Below are positions 49,254 to 57,946 of a stretch of 64,000 bases of DNA, piece by piece. A program made the position numbers and the translations under genes. Under the pieces are notes generated by a model, which was given only the letters and a program-made list of their open reading frames with translations, made no database searches and was not told the DNA's origin. The first letter of the stretch is position 1; every line of letters starts with the position of its first letter. This DNA comes from Ferdinandcohnia sp036965045. Its GTDB lineage: Bacteria; Bacillota; Bacilli; Bacillales; Bacillaceae_L. The stretch spans positions 1 to 64,000 of the forward strand of contig NZ_JBALOV010000038.1 of assembly GCF_036965045.1 (NCBI RefSeq). The letters run 5' to 3'.

Positions 49254-50459
49254 TTAAGGATTAACTTTAGATTTGAATTCTTGCTTACCATCAACATATT
49301 CTAAAACGGATGCAGATTTTATGAGATGGTGATTTTCGTCAACTGTAATGGTTCCAGTAATTAAAGATAAATCTTTAGTTGCAGCAAGAGCATCTTTAAT
49401 TTTCTCTGAATCTGAAGTACTGCCCGCACGTTTCATTGCATCAACAAGTAGGTAAACAGTGTCATATCCAAGTGCGTTAAATGCATCAGGAGATTTGCCA
49501 TTATATTTGTCTCCAAAAGCTTTGACAAACTTTTGAATCGTTTCATCAGGATCACCAGAAGAATAGTGATTGATGATGTATGTGTTATTTAAGGCATCAG
49601 CTCCAGCTAGTTCCACAAGCTTTGGAGAATCCCAACCGTCCGCCCCCATTAATGGAACATCAATGCCCATTTCCCTAGCTTGCTTAACAATTAGGCCGAC
49701 TTCTTCATAGTATCCAGGAATGAAGATATATTCAGGATTGGCAGCTTTAATACGAGTTAATGTAGAACGGAAATCAGTATCCTTTGCTACATACGATTCT
49801 TCAGCAACAATCGTACCCCCAGCCGCTTCGAATGTTTCTTTAAATGAAGCAGCAAGACCTTTTGCATAATCACTTGCATTATCAGCATAAATAGCAACAT
49901 TTTTTACTTTCAGTTCATTTAGAGCAAAGTTAGCCGCAACTGTTCCTTGGAACGGGTCAATAAAAGCTGTACGGAATACATACTCATTTACTGTTCCATC
50001 TTCTTTTACCGTTACTGTTGGGCTTGTACCAGATGGTGAAATTAGAACCGTCTTGTTATCATTCGCAATCTGTGCTTGTGCCACGGTATTACCGCTTGTA
50101 GCTGCACCAATAATTGCTGTTACCTTATCTTGGCTAGTCAATTTGATGGCAGCGTTTGTTGCTTCAGCTGCATCAGATTTATTATCAACTTTAACAATTT
50201 CAATCTGTTTACCATCAACACCACCTGCTGCGTTGATTTCATCAACAGCTAGAGCTACCCCATCAGCAATTCCTGATCCATAAGATGCAACTCCACCTGA
50301 AAGCTCCAGGTTAGCACCAATTTTAATTGTATCTCCTCCTTTAGAAGATCCAGAGCCCTCTGATCCTGTTTCTGTAGAACCTCCGCCGCAACCGGCAAGG
50401 ATTCCAGTCATAAGCGTTGTAGCCATTAAGACCGAAGTGATTTTTTTCTTAAAAACCAT
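49254..50459 (-). CDS. livK: LivK, branched-chain amino acid-binding lipoprotein
   Basis: A 401-residue type-I binding protein with lipobox LAGC (about residue 24), then a Gly/Ser linker. Ligand-pocket stretches are KIGANLELSGGVASYGSG, IIGAATSGNTVAQAQ and YADNASDYAKGLA. Serine/threonine pocket residues agree with amino-acid binding. GGGGG precedes the ATG. First gene of the second Liv operon, with a strong promoter about 170 bases upstream. This operon separates lytH from the yun genes, unlike in B. subtilis. Confidence 0.92.
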   Translation of the reverse strand: MVFKKKITSVLMATTLMTGILAGCGGGSTETGSEGSGSSKGGDTIKIGANLELSGGVASYGSGIADGVALAVDEINAAGGVDGKQIEIVKVDNKSDAAEATNAAIKLTSQDKVTAIIGAATSGNTVAQAQIANDNKTVLISPSGTSPTVTVKEDGTVNEYVFRTAFIDPFQGTVAANFALNELKVKNVAIYADNASDYAKGLAASFKETFEAAGGTIVAEESYVAKDTDFRSTLTRIKAANPEYIFIPGYYEEVGLIVKQAREMGIDVPLMGADGWDSPKLVELAGADALNNTYIINHYSSGDPDETIQKFVKAFGDKYNGKSPDAFNALGYDTVYLLVDAMKRAGSTSDSEKIKDALAATKDLSLITGTITVDENHHLIKSASVLEYVDGKQEFKSKVNP

Positions 50460-50524
50460 TTTCTTTCCCCCTTATACTTTTCTGATTGTTGAAGTAATTG
50501 TAGCTACAGATCGTAATACAAAGC

Positions 50525-50599
50525 TAGATTAATAGATAATAATCTAACCTTCTTACAAAGTCAGCTAAATTCCTATTTATATATGCATGTTAGGAATTT
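50525..50599 (-). promoter_or_regulatory. inverted repeats in the livK leader
   Basis: Two repeats lie between the livK promoter and gene: TAGATTA (50525-50531) / TAATCTA (50540-50546) and AAATTCCTA (50567-50575) / TAGGAATTT (50591-50599). They could be an operator or leader structure. No known factor site is matched convincingly. Confidence 0.4.
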
Positions 50600-50628
50600 T
50601 GATATTTCTGACTACTCAATATAAGCAT

Positions 50629-50657
50629 AGTATATTATTTTCCCACTAGTCTGTCAA
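50629..50657 (-). promoter_or_regulatory. sigma-A promoter of the livKHMGF operon
   Basis: Minus strand TTGACA (50652-50657), 17-base spacer, TATACT (50629-50634). Confidence 0.85.
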
Positions 50658-50741
50658 AGCAATATTTTCGCAATAGTTAACTTTTTTGAAATATTTTTTA
50701 CACTAGCATTTTTGAACTTTAATGTTTAAATATATGCTTAT

Positions 50742-50780
50742 TCAAAAAAAAGAGACAAAGGTTCTAATCCCTTGTCTCTT
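50742..50780 (-). terminator. terminator of the NhaC-family gene
   Basis: AAGAGACAA (50750-50758) / TTGTCTCTT (50772-50780), with a long T-run on the minus strand. Confidence 0.85.
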
Positions 50781-50823
50781 ACATATTTATTTACATTCAG
50801 TTATAAGACTTTAAATAGATTTA

Positions 50824-52407
50824 TTATGCCTTTTCTCCGTTTTTCACTGTAATTACAAAAATAATAAATAATACTACTGTAGTAAGTAACCCTAACAATG
50901 TACTGTCGGTTAAACCAAGTACTACATACCCAAATGCTGCAATTACAGCAGAAATGATTGCATATGGAAGCTGTGTCATTACATGATCAATAAGATGACT
51001 TCCTGCACCTGTTGAAGAAAGAATCGTTGTATCTGAAATTGGTGAACAGTGGTCACCAAATACAGAACCGGCTAATACAGCTGCAAGAGCCGGCAGCATT
51101 AGATTAAGATCTGATGCTGCTACAATGTCCCCTGCTATTGGCAGCATCATTCCGAATGTTCCCCAAGATGTGCCTGTAGCGAATGCCATTATACCCGCTA
51201 CAACAAATAGAATAACTGGTAAAAACGCAATATTTAAATGGGATTTTTCTACAAGACCTGCTAAATATTTTCCTGTTTCAATCTGACCAATTAAGTCAAC
51301 AATCACCCATGCAAATACTAAAATATAGACAGCTGGAAGCATAGATTTAATACCCTCAATGATTCCTTTTGGTAGAAGACTGACGCTAATTGCACGTTTT
51401 CCATAGACCTGAACAAGGAACATAAGAAGTGTGACAACTATGCCAAACAATCCGCCGTATAACAGAGATCCTGTTACATCCGTGTTTTCCAAAACACTAA
51501 TAATGGTAACATTGCCTTCTGATGCTTCATAGCCTGTCCAAAATAATGAACCAACTGTTCCAATAACTAATGCAACGATAGGCCAAACTAAGTCGCCTAC
51601 AGACCCTTTTTCACTTTGAGGTAACTCCTGTTTTAGCTCACCTAGTACTGGCTTTTCAGGATCAACAACTTCGCCAGTTGTCATAGCTCGATTTTCATGA
51701 ACCCTCATACTCCCAATATTAATATTAAATACAGCAACTGCAAAAACCATTAACATAGCTGAAATTACATATAAGTTCATTGGAATAATTTGTATAAAAG
51801 CCGATAAAGGTGAATAGTCGGTTATTCCGTGTGTTACTAAAATTGGGGCGATAATCGCAATAATATAAGCACCCCAGCTTGAAATCGGTGAGACCACACA
51901 TATTGGTGCAGATGTTGAGTCGATAATATAAGCAAGCTTTGCGCGTGAAACCTTATTACGATCTGTGATAGGTCTGCTTACTTGCCCAACAGCTAACGCA
52001 TTAAAGTAATCATCAATAAAAATAAGAATCCCTAAAACAGCAGCTAACAGCTGTGCACCTGTTCGTGTTTTAACCTTTGTTTGAGCCCACTCTCCAAAGG
52101 CTCGACTTCCACCAGAGATCGAGATGAAAGCAGTGATAATGCCTAAGAGGAATAAAAATAAGATAATATATACATTCCATGTATTAAGGGCGCCTTCTGA
52201 AACAACGACTCCTTTAAAGCTATTCCAAATTGTGAGACCAATGTTTTCAAGCCAAGCTCCGACAACTTCGTTTAATAAAACATTTCCGTGCAATACAACT
52301 GCGGCCGCTATTATTCCGACTCCAAGAGAAAGTAGGACTCTGCGGGTTAAAACCACCATTAACAGAGCAATAATCGGTGGGATAATTGAATAAATGGTTC
52401 CAGACAT
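50824..52407 (-). CDS. lysW: NhaC-family transporter under lysine riboswitch control, probable lysine carrier
   Basis: A 527-residue membrane protein with about twelve helices of the NhaC superfamily. It includes FIDDYFNALAVGQVSRPITD and the long conserved region near 400-450 with FATGTSWGTFGMMLPIAGD and GSVFGDHCSPISDTTILSS. NhaC homologues are usually Na+/H+ antiporters, but comparative genomics has assigned the riboswitch-controlled branch to lysine uptake (LysW). GGAGG eight bases before the ATG at 52407 fixes the start. The lysine riboswitch directly upstream is the main argument for the substrate. Confidence 0.85.
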   Translation of the reverse strand: MSGTIYSIIPPIIALLMVVLTRRVLLSLGVGIIAAAVVLHGNVLLNEVVGAWLENIGLTIWNSFKGVVVSEGALNTWNVYIILFLFLLGIITAFISISGGSRAFGEWAQTKVKTRTGAQLLAAVLGILIFIDDYFNALAVGQVSRPITDRNKVSRAKLAYIIDSTSAPICVVSPISSWGAYIIAIIAPILVTHGITDYSPLSAFIQIIPMNLYVISAMLMVFAVAVFNINIGSMRVHENRAMTTGEVVDPEKPVLGELKQELPQSEKGSVGDLVWPIVALVIGTVGSLFWTGYEASEGNVTIISVLENTDVTGSLLYGGLFGIVVTLLMFLVQVYGKRAISVSLLPKGIIEGIKSMLPAVYILVFAWVIVDLIGQIETGKYLAGLVEKSHLNIAFLPVILFVVAGIMAFATGTSWGTFGMMLPIAGDIVAASDLNLMLPALAAVLAGSVFGDHCSPISDTTILSSTGAGSHLIDHVMTQLPYAIISAVIAAFGYVVLGLTDSTLLGLLTTVVLFIIFVITVKNGEKA

Positions 52408-52455
52408 ATTGTGTTCCTCCAAGTTTGATATTTCATGGAGAGCGTACGTGGTAAG

Positions 52456-52503
52456 AGAAAAAATAAAAAAGAGTAATGATAGAAAATAACTATCATTACT
52501 CTT
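52456..52503 (-). terminator. riboswitch-controlled terminator upstream of lysW
   Basis: Perfect 14-bp stem AAGAGTAATGATAG (52469-52482) with its complement at 52490-52503, followed on the minus strand by TTTTTTATTTTTT, between the lysine aptamer and the coding region. Confidence 0.92.
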
Positions 52504-52532
52504 GGTAATGTTATGTTATCCTCCATCACGAT

Positions 52533-52712
52533 CAGTAGCTCTCCATTATAGATGCATCTCTATAATGACAGTGTTACCCTTTTTCAAGGCAACCCCAACA
52601 AAAATAACGTTGACAAGTTCATTTTTGCTTCGGCGAAAAGTCCTTTCAACTATGCTCCTCGTTGTCATCCTCACATAGTTTACTCATATTTTCCGCACCT
52701 CTACCTCATCGA
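52533..52712 (-). ncRNA. lysine riboswitch (L-box)
   Basis: Read on the minus strand, the leader contains the conserved lysine-aptamer blocks in order: GATGAGGTAGAGGTGCGG, AGTA, GAGGATGACAACGAGGAGC, GAAAGGACTTTTCGCCGAAG, TTGGGGTTGCC, GGGTAACACTGTCA and GGAGAGCTACTGATCG. A sigma-A promoter lies upstream and a perfect intrinsic terminator downstream. Bound lysine should favour termination and shut off the NhaC-family gene. Ends are given to within a few bases. Confidence 0.93.
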
Positions 52713-52753
52713 TCCGATAAGGTGGTGTTATTCACTTTTAGAATTCCTTTTGT

Positions 52754-52782
52754 AGTATAATTCATTACACTTTATAAAACAA
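52754..52782 (-). promoter_or_regulatory. sigma-A promoter of the lysine-riboswitch transcript
   Basis: Minus strand TTGTTT (52777-52782), 17 bases, TATACT (52754-52759), about 40 bases upstream of the aptamer. Confidence 0.8.
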
Positions 52783-52844
52783 TTATTCTAGTATAGTATT
52801 TTTTTACATCCAGTTCCATTGCATAGCCCCTTTTGCTTTTGTTG

Positions 52845-53603
52845 CTAATTTGTTGGTATTTCAATAGAAGGTGATGAGTCGCTGCCATTGTTATAAAAAT
52901 CAGGAACATCATGCAATATATTTTGATTGATTACTGGAACGATGGTTTCGATTTCTACTTCTCCCGTAGAAAACGGTAAAATAACCTGCATGGTAACAGT
53001 CGCTAAAACATTGTATTGAAACCATCCATTATTAATTCCCCACTCGTCAATTCTCCCCTGTGGCGTTGTTTCCCCAAAACCCACCATATGAAACCGAATC
53101 GGAATTTCCGGACCTAAGTTTCCTAAGATGGCATTGTTCGTTGCTTCTCCAAGGGGTACTTTAAAAACAAATCCTGTTTGCCCTGTTGCGTCATCTTTTT
53201 CAATTTCTAAATCGGGGTATTCAAGTTTACTTATATCTCCGTCATTCACGTATTTTAAATATTCCTCAATATTTCCAAGTGTTTTTGTTGCCATTCTATT
53301 GACAACTTGTGTGTTGTAACTAATTACCTTTCCCGTTTCATCTGTTTGAACGATACTCAAATCCTCTTGGATCAATTCTTCCTCATTTATTTGTTTGTTG
53401 ATTGCATTTTTAATAACTGTAGCCGCTACCTTTTTTGTTTCATTCTCAGCATATGCCATAAGTGCAGGCTCAATCGCTTTGTTAATAATAAATAAACCGA
53501 CGATCGTCGAAACGATAAAAAAAACAATAGTTATTAAAAAGACATAACGAAAAGGTAAAGGCCCTTTCCTTCTTGGTTGTAGGCGACGTCTGTATTTTGC
53601 CAA
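52845..53603 (-). CDS. yunB: YunB, sporulation protein
   Basis: A 252-residue protein with one N-terminal membrane segment (about 19-40, YVFLITIVFFIVSTIVGLFI) and a large extracytoplasmic domain with LGNLGPEIPIRFHMVGFGE and MQVILPFSTGEVEIETIVPV. B. subtilis YunB is made in the mother cell under sigma-E and is needed for efficient sporulation. The TTG start is preceded by GGGGGG seven bases upstream, which sits in the arm of a long hairpin. Confidence 0.9.
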   Translation of the reverse strand: MAKYRRRLQPRRKGPLPFRYVFLITIVFFIVSTIVGLFIINKAIEPALMAYAENETKKVAATVIKNAINKQINEEELIQEDLSIVQTDETGKVISYNTQVVNRMATKTLGNIEEYLKYVNDGDISKLEYPDLEIEKDDATGQTGFVFKVPLGEATNNAILGNLGPEIPIRFHMVGFGETTPQGRIDEWGINNGWFQYNVLATVTMQVILPFSTGEVEIETIVPVINQNILHDVPDFYNNGSDSSPSIEIPTN

Positions 53604-53609
53604 ACGAAA

Positions 53610-53650
53610 ATCCCCCCTTACATGCTATATGTATGCAAGTAAGAGGGGAT
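53610..53650 (-). promoter_or_regulatory. hairpin masking the yunB ribosome-binding site with a sigma-E-like -10 in its loop
   Basis: ATCCCCCCTTACATGC (53610-53625) and GCAAGTAAGAGGGGAT (53635-53650) form a 16-position stem with one mismatch and one G-T pair. On the minus strand the 3' arm contains the yunB ribosome-binding site GGGGGG. The loop and the adjoining base read CATACATA on the minus strand (53628-53635), close to the sigma-E -10 CATACAnT. A start near 53620 would leave out the masking arm. The structure is seen; the promoter and switch are inferred. Confidence 0.55.
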
Positions 53651-53696
53651 GTACGATAATTATTTTTATTTGAATACCTTCTCAGGTGTTTGGATT

Positions 53697-53999
53697 TTAA
53701 ATCATTTTTAGTAAGGCATCTTTGCCCTTCATGCCTACTGTAATTCCTCGATTCTCGGCTTCGTATGTGATTGATTCAAGAGGGGCATCCAGTAATTGCT
53801 CGATTGTACGAACACCAACAGCCCTACCAGCAATAATGCCTCGATCTTTAAGTTTTTCATTTAATAATGCAACGTCGAGAGCTCCACACATAATATAGCC
53901 ATTTTCATTTGAGACTGCCATAAAATTTGTCTTAGGTAATTTCACAGTAATGGCTGTAAATTGATGATTATCAATCAAAATTGGTGTCATTGAGACCAT
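53697..53999 (-). CDS. yunC: YunC family protein (DUF1805)
   Basis: A 100-residue protein with the DUF1805 core KLPKTNFMAVSNENGYIMCG (cysteine included), RGIIAGRAVGVRTIEQLLDA and GITVGMKGKDALLKM. The family is compact and widespread in Bacillales and archaea; no biochemical role is established. AAAGGAG ten bases before the ATG at 53999 fixes the start. It lies upstream of yunB on the same strand with a 93-base gap, so read-through into yunB is possible. Confidence 0.92.
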   Translation of the reverse strand: MVSMTPILIDNHQFTAITVKLPKTNFMAVSNENGYIMCGALDVALLNEKLKDRGIIAGRAVGVRTIEQLLDAPLESITYEAENRGITVGMKGKDALLKMI

Positions 54000-54110
54000 T
54001 CCTAGCACACTCCTTTCCCTACTAAATTATGTGTGTGGGAAAAGAAATGTGTTAGAAATGGGTACTAGTTATAGACCTATCTTTTGCCTACATCTTTTGG
54101 CTAGGGATCA

Positions 54111-55514
54111 TTAGACTGTTTGACCAATGGATTTTATTTTCTTTGCTAAAAGATCCCGTAAGAATTCTGGCATATAATATTTCTTATCTTTTGCGTCCCG
54201 TATAACAGGGAAAAGTAATCCGAAGGTGAACATATCAATAGTTGCAATTGAATATGTTTTATCTGGATTTAGCTCTTCTCCATTAATTTTAATTTGGATA
54301 ATATGATCCACACCATCTGAAAACTTTGTCGTTTCGAGCTCTACTCCGTCATACACCATTTTACCCATAACCTTTCCACGAAAGCCCAAGCCCTTAATTC
54401 TTAGGTTTTCCATTTCGTCGGTGCTAGCCTGTAAAATGATTTCCTTCAGCTCATCACCTTTTAGCCAAACCTTACAAGGATTGATTGGATGTGGACAGAT
54501 TCGATGAAGGTCTTCTCTCGTTACTTTTCCCATTTGAAGCGAGTCAAGCAATAGACCAGCATTGACCATCGATATGTCTCCATCACACCATTCACGGAGG
54601 ACCTCAGCTAAAAGCCTAGAAAATGAGGTTTCAGCAAACCAATCGCTTGGTAATGGTTCATCGATTACTGCGATAACATCCTCTTTTAAAGTTTGTTTAC
54701 TATCCACTAAATATTGTGACAGAACTTTATTCGTTTCATTGCTTTCTGGAAGTGATTTTGTTGGGATTACACTTGCTGTACTACCAATTAGCTTCTGTTG
54801 CAACGTATCAATTTCCAATGTGACATGACCAATATAATTTCCATATTTTTGTGCACAACAAAGCAGTGTATTGTTAATTCGTTTTCCGTTTTCTAGAAGG
54901 TGATGTGTATGCCCACCAAGGAGAACATCAACTTCTGGGAAGTCTCTGGCGATTTGTTCGTCTTCATTGATTCCTAAATGGGACAATAACAGAATCATGT
55001 CTGCTTTATTCTTTAATTCATCCAGTGTTTCCCTCAAAACAACTAGTGCGTCTTTAATATTCCATCCTAATAGCTTATACAATCCAATATAATGAACGGT
55101 TAAACCAATCATTCCGATTTTAAAACCACTTGGCAAGATGTAAATATCATAGGGAAGGGCCCAACTTGGAAGCTTTCCATTTTGGTCAAAAAGATTTGCA
55201 AGTAATACCTTGAATTCCGCTTCTTCATATAAGGAATCAAGATGCTCATAGGACATTGTAATTCCCTCATTGTTTCCGATTGTTGCATAATCGTATTGCA
55301 GCTGATTTAAAAGTTTCACATTTGTTTTTCCATAGGAAGCTTCTGATATCGGATGAAAGCGATCAATATGGTCTCCAATATCAATTAATAGCATTTCTTC
55401 ATTGTTTTGTTGGTGAAACTGTCTCATCTCAGTTATATATCTAGTGATCCTGGGCCATCGGTCAAAATGGCTATGGAGATCGTTTGTATGATAAATATGT
55501 ACGGTCTCAATCAA
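54111..55514 (-). CDS. yunD: YunD, 5'-nucleotidase/metallophosphatase family protein
   Basis: A 467-residue protein with the calcineurin-like metal motifs HTNDLHSHFD, LIDIGDHID, TIGNNEG, LLSHLG and GGHTHHLLEN in order (about 9-205), then a 5'-nucleotidase C-terminal domain (about 290-440) with SMVNAGLLLD and ATIDMFTFGL, which binds the nucleotide. No signal peptide, unlike classical secreted UshA, so it is probably cytoplasmic. The TTG start has AAAGGAGG upstream. Confidence 0.9.
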   Translation of the reverse strand: MIETVHIYHTNDLHSHFDRWPRITRYITEMRQFHQQNNEEMLLIDIGDHIDRFHPISEASYGKTNVKLLNQLQYDYATIGNNEGITMSYEHLDSLYEEAEFKVLLANLFDQNGKLPSWALPYDIYILPSGFKIGMIGLTVHYIGLYKLLGWNIKDALVVLRETLDELKNKADMILLLSHLGINEDEQIARDFPEVDVLLGGHTHHLLENGKRINNTLLCCAQKYGNYIGHVTLEIDTLQQKLIGSTASVIPTKSLPESNETNKVLSQYLVDSKQTLKEDVIAVIDEPLPSDWFAETSFSRLLAEVLREWCDGDISMVNAGLLLDSLQMGKVTREDLHRICPHPINPCKVWLKGDELKEIILQASTDEMENLRIKGLGFRGKVMGKMVYDGVELETTKFSDGVDHIIQIKINGEELNPDKTYSIATIDMFTFGLLFPVIRDAKDKKYYMPEFLRDLLAKKIKSIGQTV

Positions 55515-55545
55515 TCCTACACCTCCTTTACAAAACCTAGTTAAG

Positions 55546-56394
55546 TTAACTAAAAAAGTCTAATTGCCTTGGGGCAAGATCTCGGTATTCGATTCCCAGC
55601 ATATTGATAAATTGCTTAGCATTATCCGCTGCATCGCCACCTGAGTTATTATTGAATAACACATAGATGGATTCACTTTCTTTACGAATCTGATGGATGC
55701 GGTCAACCCATTCTTCTAACTCTTTCTTATTATACTTGTACAAGTACCTGACATCACGCCAATTGCCTTCACTTGGCTTTGTCCAACCATGAACGTTACG
55801 CCCATGAAACCGTACAAGGGTCTTCTTTTGATTTGTAGGATAAAGTACCGTTGGAATTGAACCAGAGCCTGCTTGTGGTTCGTCACAAATACTATGAATC
55901 CATCCTTCTTGTTTCATAAATAATAAGGTTTGATCTTGCAGTTGTGGTGAAAACCAAGATTGATGGCGAAATTCAAGGGCCACCGGAATATCTCCCATTT
56001 GTTGCTTGCACCATCTCAAATAGTCTACATTTTCACGTTTACAATCATACCATGGTGGAAATTGAAATAAAACCATTGCAAGCTTATTTGCTTTCTGAAA
56101 GGGCTCAAGTGATAAACGAAAGGCATCAAACATCTCTTTTTTTGATTCAAATGGAATATCTCCACGTTGATGTCCTGTCATCCCTTGATAGGCCTTGACA
56201 ATAAATTGGAAGGATTCAGGTGTGTCTTTCACCCATTTATCTGCATTCCGTTTAGGCTGAATCGCATAGAAGGATGCATCCACTTCAACAATTGGAAAGT
56301 GTCCACCATATTCCTTTAATTTATCTCTTGGCGAGGTTCCAGCAGCATATAGACTGTCATGGTCCCCCCATCCCGTTACACCGATGTAGATCAT
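55546..56394 (-). CDS. yunF: YunF, DUF72 family protein
   Basis: A 282-residue DUF72 (TIM-barrel-like) protein starting MIYIGVTGWGDHD. It contains FPIVEVDASFYAIQ, FKVPLE-type region VALEFRHQSWF, LVRFHGRNVHGW and VLFNNNSGGDAADNA near the end, all typical of the family. The function of DUF72 is unknown; structural likeness to endonuclease IV/xylose isomerase folds is known. GGAGGTG supports the ATG at 56394 over the frame start 15 bases earlier. Confidence 0.9.
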   Translation of the reverse strand: MIYIGVTGWGDHDSLYAAGTSPRDKLKEYGGHFPIVEVDASFYAIQPKRNADKWVKDTPESFQFIVKAYQGMTGHQRGDIPFESKKEMFDAFRLSLEPFQKANKLAMVLFQFPPWYDCKRENVDYLRWCKQQMGDIPVALEFRHQSWFSPQLQDQTLLFMKQEGWIHSICDEPQAGSGSIPTVLYPTNQKKTLVRFHGRNVHGWTKPSEGNWRDVRYLYKYNKKELEEWVDRIHQIRKESESIYVLFNNNSGGDAADNAKQFINMLGIEYRDLAPRQLDFFS

Positions 56395-56467
56395 AGGAGT
56401 CACCTCCATTAAATTTGCTGTTTAGTGCTAACTTATATCAATCCTAACAACAAAATTATACACTGTA

Positions 56468-56509
56468 TGTATAAAAATAACTCGTTTGAGAAATCTCAAC
56501 CGAGTTATT
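56468..56509 (-). terminator. terminator of the cobalamin operon
   Basis: AATAACTCG (56476-56484) and TTGAG pair with CTCAA and CGAGTTATT (56501-56509); TTTTTAT follows on the minus strand. Confidence 0.85.
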
Positions 56510-56567
56510 ATATGTATTCTTATTTCTGGTATTTACACTATTACCAACAAATGGAAATCATTTAAGT

Positions 56568-57227
56568 CTATGTATTGTGAATGGCCTGATTCTCTTCTTT
56601 ACTATCAATGATCTCTTTTGCAAAATGAGAAATATTTCCCTCGATAATAATTTCCTTCTTCCCCTTCTTTATTTTTACAACTGTCAAACTTGTTCCATCA
56701 ATAAAGGGGGGTTCCCAGATTGCACTGATTAATTTGTTTTTACAAATCAATTGCAGAACTTTGATTACTACACCATGTGTAACTATCAGCAGATTGCTTG
56801 TTTGGTAAGTTTCTTCTACATTTACCAGAAATTCTTCTAGCCTTTTCTTTACATCGAAAAAACTTTCCCCTCCCATTTTATCCGGTTTATACAATTCAGG
56901 ATGATGAAAATAACAATCATATCGTTGTGGATCCGTTTCTTTGATTTCCTTCAGAGTCCTTCCTTGCCAGTTTCCAAGGTTTATTTCCCTTAATCGCTCA
57001 TCGAGTTTGATATCTAAAGGACGATTTCCTATCAGTATTTTTGCTGTATGAACTGCTCTTGGGCTTGGACTAGAAATGACAGATTCAAATCTAGTATTTG
57101 CCAATTTTTCAGCAAGTAACAATGTACGATTAACACCGTTCGTTGTTAACTTTGAATCCAAATGTCCCTGTAATCTATTCTCTACATTCCATTCTGTCTC
57201 ACCATGCCTTACAAAATACAGTTTCAA
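56568..57227 (-). CDS. histidine phosphatase, probable alpha-ribazole-phosphate phosphatase paralogue
   Basis: A 219-residue phosphoglycerate-mutase-like phosphatase. The phospho-accepting histidine lies in FVRHGETEWN, VISSPSPRAVHTA supplies the second arginine, and the second catalytic histidine lies in LIVTHGVVIKV. The TTG start overlaps the cblS stop, and it is the last gene of the cobalamin cluster, so it may dephosphorylate a nucleotide-loop intermediate. A second CobC-like phosphatase is encoded at 58828-59454. Which one serves cobalamin cannot be told from sequence. Confidence 0.82.
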   Translation of the reverse strand: MKLYFVRHGETEWNVENRLQGHLDSKLTTNGVNRTLLLAEKLANTRFESVISSPSPRAVHTAKILIGNRPLDIKLDERLREINLGNWQGRTLKEIKETDPQRYDCYFHHPELYKPDKMGGESFFDVKKRLEEFLVNVEETYQTSNLLIVTHGVVIKVLQLICKNKLISAIWEPPFIDGTSLTVVKIKKGKKEIIIEGNISHFAKEIIDSKEENQAIHNT

Positions 57228-57946
57228 TAAGTTGTCACCTCCGGTATTTTCCTAAAATGTTTACCAGCCATTTGCATGATACTTCCTTCCAATTGAGATG
57301 GATACACAATTATAAAAGAGGTAGAGGGCCCCCCTGATTTTAGGAAATCAATATTAGAGGAAGACATTATTTTATCTCGATCTAATTCAGGAAATATCCG
57401 CTCTAATTCATGCAAAACACCTTTTGATCCAACCGGCCATATAAGCAAATCCTTGATTTCCGAGATATCTTTAAATAGTGATAATGGAGCAATCTCCTCC
57501 GATTCATATACCACCTGATCACCAATCAAAGGCAATCCAATCAAGGCAACATTTTGATGTTGTAAGTTTTTTTGCTTTACACTATTTGAGCTCGATTTTT
57601 TCCCAATCACAGTGATTCCAAGCGCAGATTGAGTTAATGAAAAATTTGTTTCTGTACTTCCTGTAATCGGTACGTTTTCCATATGTAGTTCTGACAATCC
57701 CATTTGAATTCCAGAAACAAGCTCATCCCATGCTTCTTTTCCACAAAAATTTTGAATAATGACGGAAATAGGGTAAGCTCCAGATACCATGCATTCCATT
57801 ACTGCTACTCTAAACGAATAGTAACTAACGGTTTTATATGGAACCTTTACAGTGTCTTGTTCCTTCGTTCCAATCGCTCCGCTATTATCACTTGTGACCA
57901 CAAGCAACTCTTCTTGGCTAAACGGAAGAACAAGTGCGTCTCTCAT
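57224..57946 (-). CDS. cblS: alpha-ribazole kinase, CblS
   Basis: A 240-residue protein related to AIR synthase/PurM-type ATP enzymes (VTSDNSGAIGTKEQDTVKVP at the N-terminus, ITGSTETNFSLTQSALGITV in the middle). In Listeria and Geobacillus, CblS phosphorylates alpha-ribazole to alpha-ribazole phosphate, bypassing CobT. The ATGA overlap with cblT and the cobalamin context give strong support. No CobT gene is present in the visible part of the cluster. Confidence 0.85.
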   Translation of the reverse strand: MRDALVLPFSQEELLVVTSDNSGAIGTKEQDTVKVPYKTVSYYSFRVAVMECMVSGAYPISVIIQNFCGKEAWDELVSGIQMGLSELHMENVPITGSTETNFSLTQSALGITVIGKKSSSNSVKQKNLQHQNVALIGLPLIGDQVVYESEEIAPLSLFKDISEIKDLLIWPVGSKGVLHELERIFPELDRDKIMSSSNIDFLKSGGPSTSFIIVYPSQLEGSIMQMAGKHFRKIPEVTTY

